DNA from: Nevskia sp964451925
Lineage (GTDB): Bacteria; Pseudomonadota; Gammaproteobacteria; Nevskiales; Nevskiaceae
Length of the DNA: 64,000 bases
NCBI GenBank assembly: GCA_964451925.1
Contig: CAYVKA010000008.1
Coordinates: 42,074 to 106,073, forward strand
Reading direction: 5' to 3'
The notes beneath the pieces are model-generated. The model was not told where the DNA came from. It saw nothing but the letters and a program-made list of their open reading frames with translations, and ran no database searches. Of the stretch, positions 37,450 through 47,335 are shown in pieces. The translations under genes were made by a program, and so were the position numbers. Numbering within the stretch: position 1 is the stretch's first letter; each line of letters opens with the position of its first letter.

Positions 37450-37469
37450 GGGGGCCTTCATCGGCCCCC
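37450..37469 (+). terminator. Hairpin after the capsid gene
   Basis: GGGGGCC, six-base loop, GGCCCCC, 31 bp after the capsid stop. No U tract follows, so it is more likely an mRNA-stabilising or attenuating hairpin than a full terminator. Confidence 0.5.
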
Positions 37470-37504
37470 TGCATCACCCCAGCATTTTCAGCCAGGAGAT
37501 TCCA

Positions 37505-37684
37505 ATGGCGAAGGTAGCGACGAATCCGCAGGGCACGGAGAGCCTGATGACCTCCAAGACCAACGCGGCGTTTCCCAACGACACCGGCAGCGGCAAGGCC
37601 GGCATGACGTTCAAGAGCGGGATGCTGCCCACGGATCGCAACGTCGATCCCAAGAACATGGGCGGTTACCGCAGCAAGAAGTAA
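37505..37684 (+). CDS. Small basic protein downstream of capsid
   Basis: 59 residues, ATG 37505 with AGGAG upstream. TSKTNAAFPNDTGSGKAGMT and a Lys/Arg-rich end; likely extended, perhaps a capsid cement or DNA-binding peptide. Lies between two hairpins, so may have its own transcript end. Confidence 0.65.
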   Translation: MAKVATNPQGTESLMTSKTNAAFPNDTGSGKAGMTFKSGMLPTDRNVDPKNMGGYRSKK

Positions 37685-37716
37685 ACCCCGCCGGCGGGCA
37701 TCCGGCAAAACGAATC

Positions 37717-37744
37717 GGGGGCCTTCGGGCCCCCATCTTTTTTT
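37717..37744 (+). terminator. Strong intrinsic terminator
   Basis: GGGGGCC-TTCG-GGCCCCC with an exceptionally stable UUCG loop, followed by ATCTTTTTTT. Ends the capsid transcript or attenuates read-through into the tail genes, giving a large excess of capsid message. Confidence 0.88.
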
Positions 37745-37758
37745 AGGAGCAACAAGCG

Positions 37759-38262
37759 ATGTCTCTCGATCTCTCGAACATTTCCGTTGAAGACCTGCTG
37801 AAGGCGCTGCTCAACAATCCCCAGGGCGCCGCAATGGTCGATTCACTGCAGGCGCAGGCAAAGGCCAACGAGGTGGTGAAGCCGACCACCAGGTACATGC
37901 TGAACAAGAAGCACGGCTACCTGGTTCCGGCCACCCAGCACAACTGGAACAACGCTGAACTGCACCCCTTCAACGGAAGCGTTTTCCCGTCGAATACCCA
38001 GGAAGGCCTGGTGTGGCTGACCGGCGGCGATGCCGCGATTCTCCACCTGCGCCGGAACGATGCGAAGTCGGCTTCCCCGTCCCCGCGGATCGTCGATGAC
38101 GCCGGGCAGGAGGATGAGGTTGTCTTCGACCTGAACACGGCGACCGATCAGGAGATTGTCGATTTCGCGTTCAGCCAGTACGGAAAGAATCTGGACATCG
38201 GCATCGGCACGAAGAAGCTGAAGGCCGAACTGCGCGCGCTGGTAACCGCGGCCAACGGGTAA
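37759..38262 (+). CDS. Hypothetical virion protein
   Basis: 167 residues, AGGAG before ATG 37759. N-terminal helices (EDLLKALLNNPQGAAMVDSL), then a beta segment (HGYLVPATQHNWNNAELHP) and a C-terminal helix-extension-helix (DQEIVDFAFSQYGKNLDI then KKLKAELRALV) like a HeH/SAP-type module. Between capsid and adaptor genes; role unknown. Confidence 0.7.
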   Translation: MSLDLSNISVEDLLKALLNNPQGAAMVDSLQAQAKANEVVKPTTRYMLNKKHGYLVPATQHNWNNAELHPFNGSVFPSNTQEGLVWLTGGDAAILHLRRNDAKSASPSPRIVDDAGQEDEVVFDLNTATDQEIVDFAFSQYGKNLDIGIGTKKLKAELRALVTAANG

Positions 38263-38280
38263 TCGACGAGCTCGCCGGCC

Positions 38281-39171
38281 ATGCCATATTCCGCCCAGGA
38301 CATTGTCAACAGGGTTAGGGATACCCTCATCGACCCGACCCCATGGACATACTGGTCAGATGTGGCGCTGCTGGGGCATATAAACAACGCCATTGGCGCC
38401 ATCGTCCAGTTGGACAAAAAGGCGTCCGTGGTCAACGCGCCATTCCAGCTGGCCGCGGGCACGAAGCAACTGTTGCCGCCGGATGCCGTCGCGCTGATTG
38501 ATATCCCGCGAAACATGGGGACCAACGGGGCTACCCCTGGCCGCGCGATCACCATGATCAGCATGGAGGACTTGATTGCCTGGCGGCCACGGTGGAACTC
38601 CGATCCGACATCCCCGGTGATTCGGCACGTGATGGCCACCCCCGAGGATCCGCGGCGCTGGTACAACTGGCCGCCATCCGATGGCACCAACTATGCCGAG
38701 ATTCAGTACGAGCAGGTGCCCGACGACATCGCGCTGACGCTGAACAACCTGGTCAGCACGGTGGCGAGCGGCCAGTCGGTGCTGCCGATGAGCAATACCA
38801 ACGGCATCACGGTCGGACAACTCGTCCAGGATCTGACCAGCTACTACGTCAGGCCACCGAATCAGCCGTCATACCCGGTCATTCCGGGCACGAAGGTGCA
38901 GTCGATCATTGCGGGCACTTCGATCACGCTCACCGCTCCACTGCAGGGTCCGATCACTGCGAGCGACTGGTTGTCTTTCAGCGATCCATTCCCACTACCC
39001 GACCTCTACGCGGAGCCCACCTACAACTTCGTCCTGGCGCACGCGCTGGACCGCAATAGTTCCAAGGGGGATCCCGGGATGTCGAACACCTACTGGCAGC
39101 GCTTCATGGCGCTGCTCGCCGCCGACGATCAGACCATCGATCGCCTCGGCATCGGCCGTCCGGCAAGCTGA
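38281..39171 (+). CDS. Head-to-tail adaptor protein
   Basis: 296 residues. Starts YSAQDIVNRVRDTLIDPTP and SDVALLGHINNAIGAIVQLD, typical of podovirus adaptor proteins that join portal and tail; middle part has beta strands rich in Pro and Thr. Position after capsid and before tail genes supports it. Confidence 0.75.
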   Translation: MPYSAQDIVNRVRDTLIDPTPWTYWSDVALLGHINNAIGAIVQLDKKASVVNAPFQLAAGTKQLLPPDAVALIDIPRNMGTNGATPGRAITMISMEDLIAWRPRWNSDPTSPVIRHVMATPEDPRRWYNWPPSDGTNYAEIQYEQVPDDIALTLNNLVSTVASGQSVLPMSNTNGITVGQLVQDLTSYYVRPPNQPSYPVIPGTKVQSIIAGTSITLTAPLQGPITASDWLSFSDPFPLPDLYAEPTYNFVLAHALDRNSSKGDPGMSNTYWQRFMALLAADDQTIDRLGIGRPAS

Positions 39172-39173
39172 CC

Positions 39174-39812
39174 ATGGCCGATATCGAAGGTTTCTTCAAC
39201 CTGATCCGGCCATGGGCCAAGGGCTGTCCAGAGCCCGGCATGCAGGACGCCCTGGTCACTTCAGCGCGCGAGTTCGCGGCCGAGACCTTGTTCGTGCAGC
39301 GCAATGTGGTGGTGACCACCAACGGCACTACGCCGACGCAGAACTACCCCATCGCCCCACCGAGCCAAGAGGAAGAAATCATCGAGGTCGTAAGCGGACA
39401 GGGGGTCGATTCCAACGGCAACATATGGCCGGTGAAACCAGGCAATCCCAGCTTCTGGAATCCAGGCTTGGCCCCTGGACCACCCTACCAGTACAAGTTC
39501 GTCCCCTACACCTCGGTCTCGTTCTGGCCTATCCCGAACGCGATCTACACCATCACCCTGGTTGTCGCTGTGCAGCCACGCCAGGGCGCCAGCGTGCTGC
39601 CGGACGAGATCATGCGGCGCTGGGACAGAGAGATCTGCGATGGCGCCCTGGGGCGCCTAGTGACGGTCCCGAATCGCCCCTGGAGCAACCCGGCGGCCGA
39701 AGGCAAGTACGTTGCCAGTTTCCTGTCCGGCGTTTCCAAGGCGCGCTCCGAACTGCTGCGGCAGGTGAATGCCGGCGGCAGCCGGGCACGGCCGAGGGCC
39801 TTCATCGCATGA
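39174..39812 (+). CDS. Head-tail connector/tail adaptor
   Basis: 212 residues. FFNLIRPWAKGCPEPGMQDA then LVTSAREFAAETLFVQ at the N-terminus, and RRWDREICDGALGRLVTVPN plus AEGKYVASFLSGVSKARSEL at the C-terminus, are characteristic of small podovirus connector proteins. Overlaps the next start by ATGA. Confidence 0.75.
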   Translation: MADIEGFFNLIRPWAKGCPEPGMQDALVTSAREFAAETLFVQRNVVVTTNGTTPTQNYPIAPPSQEEEIIEVVSGQGVDSNGNIWPVKPGNPSFWNPGLAPGPPYQYKFVPYTSVSFWPIPNAIYTITLVVAVQPRQGASVLPDEIMRRWDREICDGALGRLVTVPNRPWSNPAAEGKYVASFLSGVSKARSELLRQVNAGGSRARPRAFIA

Positions 39813-42217
39813 CCGCCTACAGCCTGCTCTACTGGGGCGGCTTCAATGCCGCGGTCAACAATCCGCTTCCGTTTCCGCTCGACGTCACCCTGTCGGGCGG
39901 TACCGCGTCACTGAATTGGCCTGCGCAGGCCGGCGCCTACGAGTACTCCGTTCTGGCCGGGCAGGACGATGAGCCGCTGGTGCCGATCCAAACCGGTCTG
40001 ACCTCTCCCGGCGCGACGATCGCCGGACTGGGCAGCGGCATCTATGCCTTCGTTGTCGTGGCGAAGCTTGGTGACCGGCAGGAGGCCGCGTCGCAACTGG
40101 TTCGCAATGTCGGGCACACCACCCTGGTCGCCACCCCGGATAGCCAGAAGATCACCCTCGCCGTGACGCCGGTATTTGGCGCCACCGGCTACAACGTCTA
40201 CCTGGGAACGGTAAGCGGCCAGGAATCGCCAATCCCGTTGCCGCAGACCCAGCAGCAGGGCACACCGTGGGCACAGCCCGTGTCCGGCGGATTTGTGGTT
40301 CAGAACCTGACCAATGGGACGTCCTACTTCCTACAGGTACAGCCGACTTTCGGCAGCTGGTGGGGTCAGTCCACGGAGATCGGGGCAACCCCGTCCCTCG
40401 CCGGACCGACAAGCCTGGCCGCCATTGCTTGCGACGGCAGGATCAACCTGACCTGGAACGCCGTTGCCGGGTCCTCGTCGTACAACATCTACCAGGGCAC
40501 ATCGCCAGGCGGAGAAGGATCGAGCCCCGTTCAAAGCGGCATCACGGGCAACTCAACGACGGTCAGCAGCCTCACCGATGGCACCGCCTATTACTTCACT
40601 GCCAAAGCCGTCGTCAATTCGGTTCTGTCCAACCCTTCGAACGAGGCTTCGGCGACGCCAGTCGCGCTCGGAACGCCGACGGGTTTGAACGTCACGCCCA
40701 ATCCGGCCACGGCATCATTCCTGCTCACCTGGAGCGCGGCTACCGCGGCGGCAAGCTACAACGTCTACGCTGGCACTTCGCCGGGCGGCGAAGGTTCATC
40801 GCCGGTTGCGACGGGTATCACGACGACAACTTTCAACACGCCCAGCACTTTCGAGACCGGCGTTACCTACTACTTCACGGTCAAGGCTGTTAACCCGTGC
40901 GGGCAAATTTCAGCGGCTTCGAATGAGGCCAGTGGATACCTGTCGTCCTACGCCGTGGCCGTCCTGCAAGACGCGCCGCTGTTGTACTACCGCATGGACG
41001 GCACAGGCAGTGTTGAGACGAACCTAGGCTCCCTAGGCTCAGCACTTGATATGTCCATCCAGCCCGGAGTTATCGTAAACCAATCTGGTCTGCTGGCCGG
41101 AGACCCCAGCGCCTGTATGTTGTTCTCAGAAGGTGGCGGTACTACATATTACCTTAGTGTTCCAATCAGTTCTTCCTCTGGCGTTCCTGTTGATGACTTT
41201 ACGATCGAAGCACTTGTTGCACCACATGGCGTTATAGCTGCTGATGGAACGATCATCCGAATGGGATCGAGGGACACTGTACAAAATGGATATGAGGCGG
41301 TGGTGCAAAGCGCCGGCCAAGAGACATCTCTCGGGACCGATACTTTAAACGTGATGAACTCTGGTGGAGGCACCTACCAAGGTGGCTATCCGCGCAACTA
41401 TATTTGTATGACTTACAAAGCCTCCGGTTTACAAAAGATTCGCCAAAACAGTCTGATTGCTATTACAGGGTCTTCAACCCACCTATTTTCTCTTGGTGCA
41501 GGAAATCCAAACCTGTTGATTGGGGGTTATGAAGGTGTTGGTGGTTTTTTAGGCTCCTTCACTGGATTTATTCAGGAAGTTGCGATTTATGCAGGCTATC
41601 CCGGCGACAACCGCTCCTTGCTGAAGTACGCCATTGCCACCGGATCGCAATTCAGCTTCAACGAAGATTATAACGTTACCAATGTCGGTGAGTTGGCGCT
41701 GTCCAACGGCAACAGAACTATTGCATCTGCAGGGGGCTTCGTCGGCGGTGTTGCCTTCTCGCTTGGCGCTGCACCAGCAGGATTGTCGAAGGTCGAGTTC
41801 GCCTACACGGCACAGAATACGCCGGCCACGACGATGTTTGCCGTTGGCATTGCTTCCCCCGGAACGGACAACACGCACATCCTCGGCTTCACTTCCGGCG
41901 GCTTCTCTTATCGCGCAGACGGCGTTCTGTTCAACAATAATGTCCCAACCTTCGGACTGCCGACGCTTGCCCAAGGTGACGTGGTCGGCGTGCTGATCGA
42001 CAACACCAACGGCAAGCTGTGGTTCACCAAGAACGGCGTGTCGATCCAGGGCAATCCCGTCACTGGTTCCAACCCCTGTTTCACCTTCACCCCAGGCACC
42101 TGGTATGCGGCCGCATGGGCTGAGGCCGTCGGAACGCAGATCACGATCGCCCAACTGGCGTCGCAGTTCGCCAATCCCGCTCCGACCGGCTTCAGCCAGT
42201 ACGGCGGCATCAGCTAA
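39809..42217 (+). CDS. Multi-domain tail protein with FnIII, LamG-like and SPRY-like domains
   Basis: 802 residues from ATG 39809; the open frame extends much further upstream, but through the two preceding genes. Residues ~10-380 contain fibronectin-type-III-like repeats, two of them near-duplicates sharing GTSPGGEGSSPV and YYFTxKAV. About 385-610 is a LamG/concanavalin-like lectin domain, and 615-795 resembles SPRY (VGVLIDNTNGKLWFTKNG). DNA for the LamG-like part is distinctly AT-richer. Probably a receptor-binding or capsid/tail decoration protein. Confidence 0.8.
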   Translation: MTAYSLLYWGGFNAAVNNPLPFPLDVTLSGGTASLNWPAQAGAYEYSVLAGQDDEPLVPIQTGLTSPGATIAGLGSGIYAFVVVAKLGDRQEAASQLVRNVGHTTLVATPDSQKITLAVTPVFGATGYNVYLGTVSGQESPIPLPQTQQQGTPWAQPVSGGFVVQNLTNGTSYFLQVQPTFGSWWGQSTEIGATPSLAGPTSLAAIACDGRINLTWNAVAGSSSYNIYQGTSPGGEGSSPVQSGITGNSTTVSSLTDGTAYYFTAKAVVNSVLSNPSNEASATPVALGTPTGLNVTPNPATASFLLTWSAATAAASYNVYAGTSPGGEGSSPVATGITTTTFNTPSTFETGVTYYFTVKAVNPCGQISAASNEASGYLSSYAVAVLQDAPLLYYRMDGTGSVETNLGSLGSALDMSIQPGVIVNQSGLLAGDPSACMLFSEGGGTTYYLSVPISSSSGVPVDDFTIEALVAPHGVIAADGTIIRMGSRDTVQNGYEAVVQSAGQETSLGTDTLNVMNSGGGTYQGGYPRNYICMTYKASGLQKIRQNSLIAITGSSTHLFSLGAGNPNLLIGGYEGVGGFLGSFTGFIQEVAIYAGYPGDNRSLLKYAIATGSQFSFNEDYNVTNVGELALSNGNRTIASAGGFVGGVAFSLGAAPAGLSKVEFAYTAQNTPATTMFAVGIASPGTDNTHILGFTSGGFSYRADGVLFNNNVPTFGLPTLAQGDVVGVLIDNTNGKLWFTKNGVSIQGNPVTGSNPCFTFTPGTWYAAAWAEAVGTQITIAQLASQFANPAPTGFSQYGGIS

Positions 42218-45058
42218 GTGGCCATTAAGGTATCCACGTACCGGGGTGAAGCTCCCCGGGTGTCGGCGCGTGCGCTGCCCAACGAGATGGCCAGTCAGGC
42301 CATCATGTGCCGCCTTCTTTCAGGTGACCTGGAAGCCTGGAACGACATCCTCGACATCTTCTCGCTGGACAAGACCGGTCCGACGAACACGATGTCGCTG
42401 ATGGCCGGCAAATACTGGCTGAACTGGGGCCAGGGCGAGATTGCGTCGGGCTTCACCAACGTCGACGTGGCGCGCGTGCCCGTGGTGAACGACACCACCT
42501 ACCTGACGGTGTACACCGGCACCGGTGCACCGCGCATCACGAACCTGGCGCTGGCCATCGGCGGCAACACCAGCCCGAATGGCCCCTATCCGCTCGCGAG
42601 TGATCCGCTGGCGGTGAACGCGCCGACGACTGCGCCAACCGTGGTGAACACCCCTGGATCGGCCGCGAATACGGTGACAGTCACCACCTACAACACGGAT
42701 ACCACCGGCTGGACCACCGGCTGGACCGGCGCCTACGGCAGCGTGACATCGATCAGCAGCGGCGGCCATCCCACCATCACCTATCCCTGCTACGACTTCT
42801 TGACACAACAGTCGAACACCACCTTTGCCAACATCAATGGCAACTTCGGCACCGCCAACTGTGTGTCGTTCACTTTCGACTGCGACACCAGCACCACCGA
42901 TGGCACCGACGTCACTGAAGACCAGAATGTGTCGATCAAGCTGGTCTCGGACGGCAACGGCGCCGGCGCACAAGGTGCCGAACTGCAGCTCAAGTTCACG
43001 GGCAGCGGCGGTGGTGTCATTCAGTGGGTGGATGGCGGAGCCGGCAGCGCTCCCGTCGTTCTATCAGGCACGGTCGGTGCGACAACGCCGGTTCATGTTC
43101 ACGTGGCTGCGGTGAATCAAGGAGTGGATGCGAAAACCAACACGCGCACATTCTTGTGCACAGTGACGGTCAGCAATGCGACCACTCAAGCAGTAATCGC
43201 CTCGGCTACTGGACTGACCGCGACCTACTGCGGCGACAACATCCACCTCGCGAGCTTCGGAGGCGACAACCCGCCGGATGCCGGCCATGTCTACTTCGGC
43301 CGCATCAACATGTCGGTCTCAACGGCGCCGATCGCTTTTGTGCCGATCTACTCAAACTACGTCTACACCTACGCCAGTTCGCTCAACTTCGAGTCCAGCC
43401 CGAGTCCGGCCAGCACGATCGTTCAGGTCGACAACGGCAACATCAACCAGATCACCATTCCGTCGCTCACGCCCGGCCAGGATATCTCGAAGATCTTCCT
43501 CTACCGCGCTGCCACGGGCAGCGGCGGAACCCTGTACCTGCAGGTGGTGAATCCGAACGCCTCGGATGGCAGCTTCCCGATTGAAACGGTCGGCGGCACG
43601 GCCAACGCGATCACCCTGACCGACGCACTTGGCGGCGCGCCGACGCAAGGCACCTACTACTTCTTCAAGGCAGCGGCGACAAACACCGGCGCAGTCACTG
43701 CCAACCTGAATGGCAACGGGGCATTGGCGGTGGTTGATGGCAGCGGGAACCCGCTGGCGGCCGGCGCCATCGTGACTGGCCAGAACTACACGCTCATCTT
43801 CGAGAAGCCGGTCATCGTCGAGGCGTCATCGACGTCGGCCATCAACCAGGCGGTCGTATCCCTACCCAGCACGGCAGGCATCCAAGTCGGCAACGCAGTC
43901 TCTGACAACGCCGGTGCGGTGCCTGCCGGCACTACGGTGTCCAGCATCAATCCCGGGGTTTCCGTTACCCTCTCTAACAGCTTGGTTGCAGCGGTCTCCG
44001 CCGGCGACATCTTCACCTTCTCCAACACCTCGAACAAGTTCACGCTGCAGGCGGGGTTCACCTACCAGGACGCAACGGCCACAGCGAATCTCGGCTCCCA
44101 GCTGCCGTCCGCCGACTTCGACACGCCGCCGGACAACCTGCAGGGCATCATCTCGCTGCCCAACGGGATCATGGCGGGCTTCGCCGGGAACACGCTCTAC
44201 TTGAGCGCGCAGAATCAGCCGCAGGCGTATCCGCTGCTATATGCCCTGGCCACCGACAGCACGATCATCGGTATCGGCGCGCTTGGTACCACGGTCCTGA
44301 TCCTGACCGATGCGCACCCGTATACGGCCTACGGCGCCACGCCGGATTCGTTCACGATGACGCGCGAGGATTTCATTCAGGGCTGCGTCTCGAAGCGCTC
44401 GATCTCCTACCTGCGTGGCCTGGGCATCGTCTACGCATCGACGGATGGCATTTACGCCTACGCCGGACACGGGCAGATCACGAACCTGACCGAGAACATG
44501 TTCACGATCAAGGAGTGGTTGCCACTCAACCCTTCGTCGATCATCGGCATCGTGCACCAGGGGCTGTATTTCTTTTGGTACACCAAGTTCGACGGCACCA
44601 AGGGCGGGTACATCCTCGATCCGAAGCCGAACGGCTTCGGGCTGGTTCAGATGGATTTTCACGCGATCGCCGCCGCCCTCGATACCGCGGACGACGCTCT
44701 GTACATGGTGCTCGATCAAGGCACCATTGCCGGTGGAGCGACTCCGGCCAACAACGAACTGGTCCAGTGGGATGCTGCGACTACGAAACGGCCCTATAGC
44801 TGGACGTCGAAGCTGTTCCAGATGAGATATCCCACGTCGTTGATGCTGGGGCGCCTATATGCCGTCGACTATGCCAACGTGGCGCTGGAACTCCTGAAGG
44901 ATGGCACTACCACCTACGCGTCCCTGCTCCCCTATAGCAATCAAGAGTTTCCAGTTCCGGCCGAGGAGGTCATGCAACTCGCATTCAGTCTGAGCGGAAC
45001 ATCCACGCTGCAGCCGATCCAGTTTGTCGAGAAAGCCTCGGAACTGCTTGAGCTATGA
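42218..45058 (+). CDS. Large tail tube/hub protein
   Basis: 946 residues from GTG 42218, 0 bp after the previous stop. N-terminal STYRGEAPRVSARALPNEMA is typical for podovirus tail proteins of the tail-tubular-B/hub type. Middle repeats of Thr/Asn-rich beta structure, then a C-terminal propeller-like part (LPNGIMAGFAGNTLYLSAQN, GIVYASTDGIYAYAGHG). Ends by overlapping the fibre start. Confidence 0.8.
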   Translation: MAIKVSTYRGEAPRVSARALPNEMASQAIMCRLLSGDLEAWNDILDIFSLDKTGPTNTMSLMAGKYWLNWGQGEIASGFTNVDVARVPVVNDTTYLTVYTGTGAPRITNLALAIGGNTSPNGPYPLASDPLAVNAPTTAPTVVNTPGSAANTVTVTTYNTDTTGWTTGWTGAYGSVTSISSGGHPTITYPCYDFLTQQSNTTFANINGNFGTANCVSFTFDCDTSTTDGTDVTEDQNVSIKLVSDGNGAGAQGAELQLKFTGSGGGVIQWVDGGAGSAPVVLSGTVGATTPVHVHVAAVNQGVDAKTNTRTFLCTVTVSNATTQAVIASATGLTATYCGDNIHLASFGGDNPPDAGHVYFGRINMSVSTAPIAFVPIYSNYVYTYASSLNFESSPSPASTIVQVDNGNINQITIPSLTPGQDISKIFLYRAATGSGGTLYLQVVNPNASDGSFPIETVGGTANAITLTDALGGAPTQGTYYFFKAAATNTGAVTANLNGNGALAVVDGSGNPLAAGAIVTGQNYTLIFEKPVIVEASSTSAINQAVVSLPSTAGIQVGNAVSDNAGAVPAGTTVSSINPGVSVTLSNSLVAAVSAGDIFTFSNTSNKFTLQAGFTYQDATATANLGSQLPSADFDTPPDNLQGIISLPNGIMAGFAGNTLYLSAQNQPQAYPLLYALATDSTIIGIGALGTTVLILTDAHPYTAYGATPDSFTMTREDFIQGCVSKRSISYLRGLGIVYASTDGIYAYAGHGQITNLTENMFTIKEWLPLNPSSIIGIVHQGLYFFWYTKFDGTKGGYILDPKPNGFGLVQMDFHAIAAALDTADDALYMVLDQGTIAGGATPANNELVQWDAATTKRPYSWTSKLFQMRYPTSLMLGRLYAVDYANVALELLKDGTTTYASLLPYSNQEFPVPAEEVMQLAFSLSGTSTLQPIQFVEKASELLEL

Positions 45059-46926
45059 GCGGATCATCCGTACAGCTGCCGCGGCTGACCAGCATTTCAG
45101 AACCGGACCGCAGGAATCTGGAACGGTCGTTTCAGTCGGTAGATGATGCCATCAAGCAGGCTGAAAAGCGGGCATCTGCCGGCACCGCTTCACAGGAATC
45201 GCTGACGGCTTTACAGACTTCCCTGTCCCTGCTTCAGCAGACCCTGGCTGCACTTCAAAAGCAAGTCAACGGACTCGTCCCGAGCAGCGGGTCCGGCGTA
45301 GCACCGATCATCGAACAGATGCAGATGCCGGTTGCCTTGACGTTCCCGATTGCAGTGTATGAGTCGGCGCCAGGTGTGGCGCGAGCAGCCGATTCTGGCG
45401 CCATCGCAACAGTCAGCCCGGTCGCCGGTATCGCCACTGCCAACGCGCCTTCCGGGAAGTGTTTCGTCACTACCTTCGGTGACGTCAGTTCTTCAACCTG
45501 GACCTGGACGCCGAATCAACCTGTCTTTGCCGGCGCCGCCGGTGCACTGACTCAGACGCCGAGCGGCTATCCGGTAATCGTCGGCTACGCCATTTCCGCG
45601 ACCACCATCAGAGTCAGGCCGGAGGGTCCGCTGATTCCTCTGGCCAACCTTGCGGCCGATCCAGCAGCGGCCGTGCAGCTGTATTTGAATACAGCTGACG
45701 GGACGCTCCGCTACTACAACGGCTCTTCCTGGATTCACCTAGGCACACTGGACCAGATCAGCGCGGCCGTGGCGTCGGTCAATCTGAACAATCACAAGAT
45801 CATCGCGCTGGCGGACGCCAGCAACCCGCAGGACGCGGTAAATCTGCGGACGCTGACCAACTACCTGGCGAATCTGTCGTCCCGGCAGGAGTGCTATTAC
45901 GCGACGGCGGCAGCGCTGCCGGCCAACACGTATAGCAACGGATCGTCGGGTGTTGGTGCCACCCTCACCGCGACGGCCAACGGCGCGCTGTCGGTGGATG
46001 GTGTCGCGGTGGCGGCCGGACAGCGCATCCTGGTGAAGAACGAGGCCACCAGCGCCAACAACGGCATCTACAGCGTCACCCAGACCGGCAGCGGCAGCGC
46101 ACCGTACATCCTGACCCGCACCGCTGACGCCGACACGGCGCCGCAACTGGGGCCCGGGATGCTGGTGCCGATCGAGGCCGCTTCGGGCCTGACGCCAGGC
46201 ACTGCCAACAACGGTCTGGTGTTCATCTCTCTGGGACCGTCACCATTCATTGTCGGAACCAGTTCGATCACTTTCACCAGCGCTGGTGGTGCCGCCTATT
46301 CCGCCGATGGAACGACGGTGACGCTGACCGGCACGCAGTTTAGTCAAACGCTGTTGTCCCCCAATCCAGCTGGCAGCTTTACCAGCGCCAACATCACGGT
46401 TGACGCCTATGGACGCGTCACAGCGGCGGCGAATGGAAGCGGTGGCGGATCTTCTTGGCAATACATTCTGCTGAAGGATGTGAAGTCTCTCGGCACGCAG
46501 GGTGGCTCAGGAACGGCGTCAGCTTGGAACCACCGCGATCTCAATACGATCAGTCACGACGATACCGGTTCCGTCAGCGTCTCCAGCAATCAGTTCACCC
46601 TGCCGGCGGGCAGCTACATCGTTCATATTCGCGCTCCAGCATGTTCGGTGTATGACCATCAAGTGCGGCTGACCAATATAACGGATAGCACATACCAATA
46701 TGGTGAGCCTGGGTGGAATACCCAGAACAGCATGGACTCAGTGACGCTGAGCAATTTGTCTGCCGCATTCAGCATATCCGCTGCAAAGACTTTTCAGGTG
46801 GATCACTACCTGGACAACGTAAATGGAAGTGCCCAGTCGGGTGGCTATACCCTTGGCATTGCAACGGTTTCAGGTAGTGGCGCGCCTCCCACATACACTG
46901 TGGTTGAACTGTTCAAGACTGCATAA
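45055..46926 (+). CDS. Tail fibre protein
   Basis: 623 residues, ATGA overlap. N-terminal coiled coil (ALQTSLSLLQQTLAALQKQV) for trimerisation and attachment, then beta-helical repeats; NHKIIALADASNPQDAVNLR is a widespread phage fibre motif. The C-terminal ~150 residues look like a C1q/TNF-type receptor-binding head. Not a DGR target: no variable repeat is present. Confidence 0.82.
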   Translation: MSGSSVQLPRLTSISEPDRRNLERSFQSVDDAIKQAEKRASAGTASQESLTALQTSLSLLQQTLAALQKQVNGLVPSSGSGVAPIIEQMQMPVALTFPIAVYESAPGVARAADSGAIATVSPVAGIATANAPSGKCFVTTFGDVSSSTWTWTPNQPVFAGAAGALTQTPSGYPVIVGYAISATTIRVRPEGPLIPLANLAADPAAAVQLYLNTADGTLRYYNGSSWIHLGTLDQISAAVASVNLNNHKIIALADASNPQDAVNLRTLTNYLANLSSRQECYYATAAALPANTYSNGSSGVGATLTATANGALSVDGVAVAAGQRILVKNEATSANNGIYSVTQTGSGSAPYILTRTADADTAPQLGPGMLVPIEAASGLTPGTANNGLVFISLGPSPFIVGTSSITFTSAGGAAYSADGTTVTLTGTQFSQTLLSPNPAGSFTSANITVDAYGRVTAAANGSGGGSSWQYILLKDVKSLGTQGGSGTASAWNHRDLNTISHDDTGSVSVSSNQFTLPAGSYIVHIRAPACSVYDHQVRLTNITDSTYQYGEPGWNTQNSMDSVTLSNLSAAFSISAAKTFQVDHYLDNVNGSAQSGGYTLGIATVSGSGAPPTYTVVELFKTA

Positions 46927-46939
46927 AGCACAGATTCGA

Positions 46940-47335
46940 ATGCCGCTCAATCCAGCCGACTACAGGGTAGAGTGGGACAAGATCAAGCCCGGCATCGTCG
47001 AATCCCTGAAGCATCAGCACGAGGGCCTGCGACCGGAGGATGTCTATTTCGACCTGCGCAGTGGTCGGGCTGTGCTGTACACCTGCGATGACGGTTTTCT
47101 GGTACTGAAGGAAGCCGCCAACGAAGCGGATGGAACGAAGGATCTATTCATCTGGCTGGCATACAGCCACGCCAAGGTTCCGATCATCGAGAAGTATGCC
47201 GCCGAGGTCGATCAGATCGCACGCGGCGCCGGCCTTGTCGGCATCCAGTTTGTCTCAACACGCCGTGGCTACGAACGAGCGCTCCCCGATGGCTGGGAGC
47301 CGATGCACACACGCTGGAGAAGGAGACTGCCATGA
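46940..47335 (+). CDS. Acyltransferase-like small phage protein
   Basis: 131 residues from ATG 46940; a longer frame overlaps the fibre gene and is rejected. LNPADYRVEWDKIKPGIVES, VYFDLRSGRAVLYTC and LFIWLAYSHAK resemble GNAT-fold proteins found among podovirus tail genes. The acetyl-CoA motif is weak, so a structural role is possible. Confidence 0.65.
   Translation: MPLNPADYRVEWDKIKPGIVESLKHQHEGLRPEDVYFDLRSGRAVLYTCDDGFLVLKEAANEADGTKDLFIWLAYSHAKVPIIEKYAAEVDQIARGAGLVGIQFVSTRRGYERALPDGWEPMHTRWRRRLP

Noticed and set aside
38909..39808. 300-residue upstream extension of the FnIII/LamG tail protein
   Set aside because: It overlaps two well-supported connector genes in another frame; ATG 39809 overlaps the previous stop as ATGA.
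45055..46926. Tail fibre as a third DGR target
   Set aside because: No match to the 40-bp constant segment or to the template was found in this gene or elsewhere outside the DGR.
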